Below are positions 61,926 through 64,000 of a stretch of 64,000 nt of DNA, in pieces. This DNA is from Nymphaea colorata (taxonomy: Eukaryota; Streptophyta; Magnoliopsida; Nymphaeales; Nymphaeaceae). The stretch lies in assembly GCF_008831285.2 (NCBI RefSeq), contig NC_045149.1, positions 17,809,035 through 17,873,034 of the forward strand, in the 5' to 3' direction. The notes beneath the pieces are model-generated. The model did not search any database and was not told the DNA's origin. It worked only from the letters and a program-made list of their open reading frames with translations. The translations under genes and the position numbers were made by a program. The stretch's first letter is position 1. Every line of letters begins with the position of its first letter.

Positions 61926-64000
61926 TTGGATATAGTTTAATAGACGAATGTTAACAAAAAACTCATCTAATCATCTAAGTATCTATTTGATGCACCAAAT
62001 TATCCATCATCTCTGATTCATATCCAAACCATAACAAACAATCAGTAACTGGGTTAAGTCAAAAGATGATTTTATCTAAGGATCTGAGATTGAAATTTAG
62101 CTCATTCAAGCACGACAGAGACAAAGTTCGAACTGCCATTCCCAAACGCCAAGGAGTAGGGAGACCGACCAGAGATCTGAAATTTCATAAAGTGAACTAT
62201 TTTCAAGAACCCAATGGACCACGGAAGGGGAGTACAAAACTTTAAAATGGCAAACACTTGCAGAAGTAAAAGCTGAGGAGCACATACATGGGGAATTTTT
62301 CAAAACTTCTTCATTTCTCACTCACCCACTTTTTAGAGAATGGCTGAAAGAAAAAGTAAAAGAGAAAAAAAGTTGAAAAAAAAAATGTCGTATCTATATA
62401 TAGATATATAACCCCCCATACTGATCTCCCATATTTCCTTCACAAAAATCATGAACAAGAACAGTTAACCCAACTTTTACAAAAAAAAAAAAATGAAAGA
62501 AAATGCAAGCAAACGACTACCCCTTTAGCCGGCACATACCAGCAAAGTCTTCTGTTCTTTCAGTTTCCATCTTGTACATCATTGTCAAACGATCAAAAAC
62601 CTTTTTAGTAAACCTACACACGTCCAAAAACTTTAGATCCACACAATCATGTGGCAAGATGATTTTGTGGCGAGGCATACAAGGAGCTCAGGACGCACAT
62701 ATAAGCAAGGAACAATTGAAGACTATGGTAACCGTTTAACAATCCATTTCAACCGAAAAAAAAAAAGATTAATAAAATGCAAGGCATGTTCAATTCATAA
62801 TAAGTTCCAGCTCAACTCAAACAACCACTTGTTCGCAAGCCATTAGAGACTGAGGCTGATTAAAGCTCCACCAGTCAGTTGAAACTGCTTAACACGCCCC
62901 ACATTTTCCAGTCTAGACCATGTTGAGCCCTGATTGAGAAAATACTCCATTCCCATGCTCGGTCTTCAAGAGAGATAAGGCGTATATGTTTTATATACAC
63001 TCATTTTATAGAGAAGGATCTCAGTTAATTCATGTTCATCATCACAACTCAGTCTCTTACATTACATTCCTAATCCTTATTGGCTATTATGATCATGAAT
63101 TTCCAAGTCCGGATTTAGTGGACTGCCACAATAAAATTAAAACAAGAAAAAGCGTTGGATCGGTATACATTTCTCAGTGCCACTTCTCGACACCTAGATT
63201 ATTATGTAACAACTAACACTCAACAAAATAATAGATGCTTTCTATCAAAAATTGACAAACAAAATTTCTAGTTGTCCAACTAGAAAAGAATCAGACTTAC
63301 ATATTAGCTTCTGCCCTTCAGATATCCAGCTACCTTGATCAATAAAAAATATGACTCCGAGCAGCATGCCAGGTGAACGGTTGATAAGCCAAATATTGCA
63401 CGCCAACAGGGATTAATTTTGTACAACACTGCTAAGAGAAGGAACAAACATTTTACCCTCTGGCACAGACCAAGTGAGAGATAATCATAACAGGATGTTA
63501 TGAAGGCAGAACCTGTCTGCAGTTTATACCATAATTCCCAGAGGTTCCGAATCGCTTCACATTTTGATTTCCCTTGTCTCTGAACATGTCGATGTGATAT
63601 AGTTGGAAAACCACCTTGCTGAAGTGTTACCTCCATGGCTCCATCATTTCATTGCAAAGAATTAAGTATAAAGAATCATAAAAGCACAGCAAACAGAGGA
63701 TGAGGTTTTGCCTCCATCCTTACCAAAAGCATAAGGATTTCTCAAAGGGAACACAAAGCAATCAACCATTCCGATCTCAAAAATATAGCAAGTCCCCCCA
63801 CCCCTTCACATTTAGCCTTCAACCACTGAATTGATTCTTCATTATTTGAGATGATACAAACTTTCTGCTTGCCAACTAACTGCAATCTGCCCACCGTCAA
63901 TTCCAGCACCTGCTGCTCCATATGAGGACCATCCTTGTCAAACCAAAGGACCCTAGAAATCCATTTTTCCCAACTCAGAAACATACGATGATACGACGTT

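Larger units (their letters stand above)
59967..64000. other. Right-end interval without a recognised gene
   Basis: AT-rich, with short frames only. It contains a perfect 148-bp tandem duplication (61068-61363) and a diverged 122-bp duplication (about 61700-61925). Minus-strand frames at 63304-63636 and 63742-63984 are moderately long but resemble nothing I know. Confidence 0.4.

Noticed and set aside
63742-63984. Minus-strand frame of 80 codons near the right edge, with a plausible GTGGGG donor
   Set aside because: No family recognised, no matching neighbouring exon, and the window ends here; coding status cannot be supported.

Overview
The window is nuclear DNA of a flowering plant. The genes have GT-AG introns, the intergenic DNA is AT-rich and full of small DNA transposons and simple repeats, and all recognised proteins are plant families. 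The species cannot be fixed from sequence alone; no grass-specific or other lineage-diagnostic feature was recognised.

The left two thirds (1-45.8 kb) holds a dispersed cluster of six chalcone-synthase-like type III polyketide synthase (PKS) genes. Each has the classic CHS structure: a short exon 1 and a long exon 2, with the intron splitting a Cys codon as T|GT. PKS1 (exon 2 only, 70-1067, +) has a canonical CHS active site. PKS2 (5885-7338, -), PKS3 (22122-23688, +) and PKS5 (33713-35205, -) are intact 392-residue paralogues. They keep the Cys-His-Asn triad but change residues that shape the cavity. PKS4 (29210-30687, -) and PKS6 (44334-45817, -) are pseudogenes. Shared introns, promoters with TATA boxes and 3' flanks show DNA-level duplication rather than retroposition.

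Between PKS5 and PKS6 lies a four-exon GT14 glycosyltransferase (38611-42042, -), a probable arabinogalactan glucuronosyltransferase. To the right are a seven-exon HIT-zinc-finger protein related to ZNHIT3 (49176-52475, -) and a two-exon LRR receptor kinase closely resembling MIK1 (55095-58958, -). A truncated piece of the 26S proteasome subunit gene RPN8 sits at 3328-3527 (-). The last 5 kb has no gene I can recognise.

Mobile and repeat DNA include a 1.45-kb hAT-like element (25304-26757), a 174-bp hAT-like MITE (53864-54037), a GC-rich hAT-like element (27180-27927), a Tourist-like MITE (15004-15182), an inverted repeat flanking PKS5 (arms about 270-310 bp), a 148-bp tandem duplication (61068-61363), and a 145-bp duplication around a TA microsatellite (24613-24852).

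The most interesting system is the PKS array. One ordinary CHS lies beside a clade of paralogues with a remodelled active site, likely making a different polyketide, with gene birth, inversion and decay all visible in one locus.
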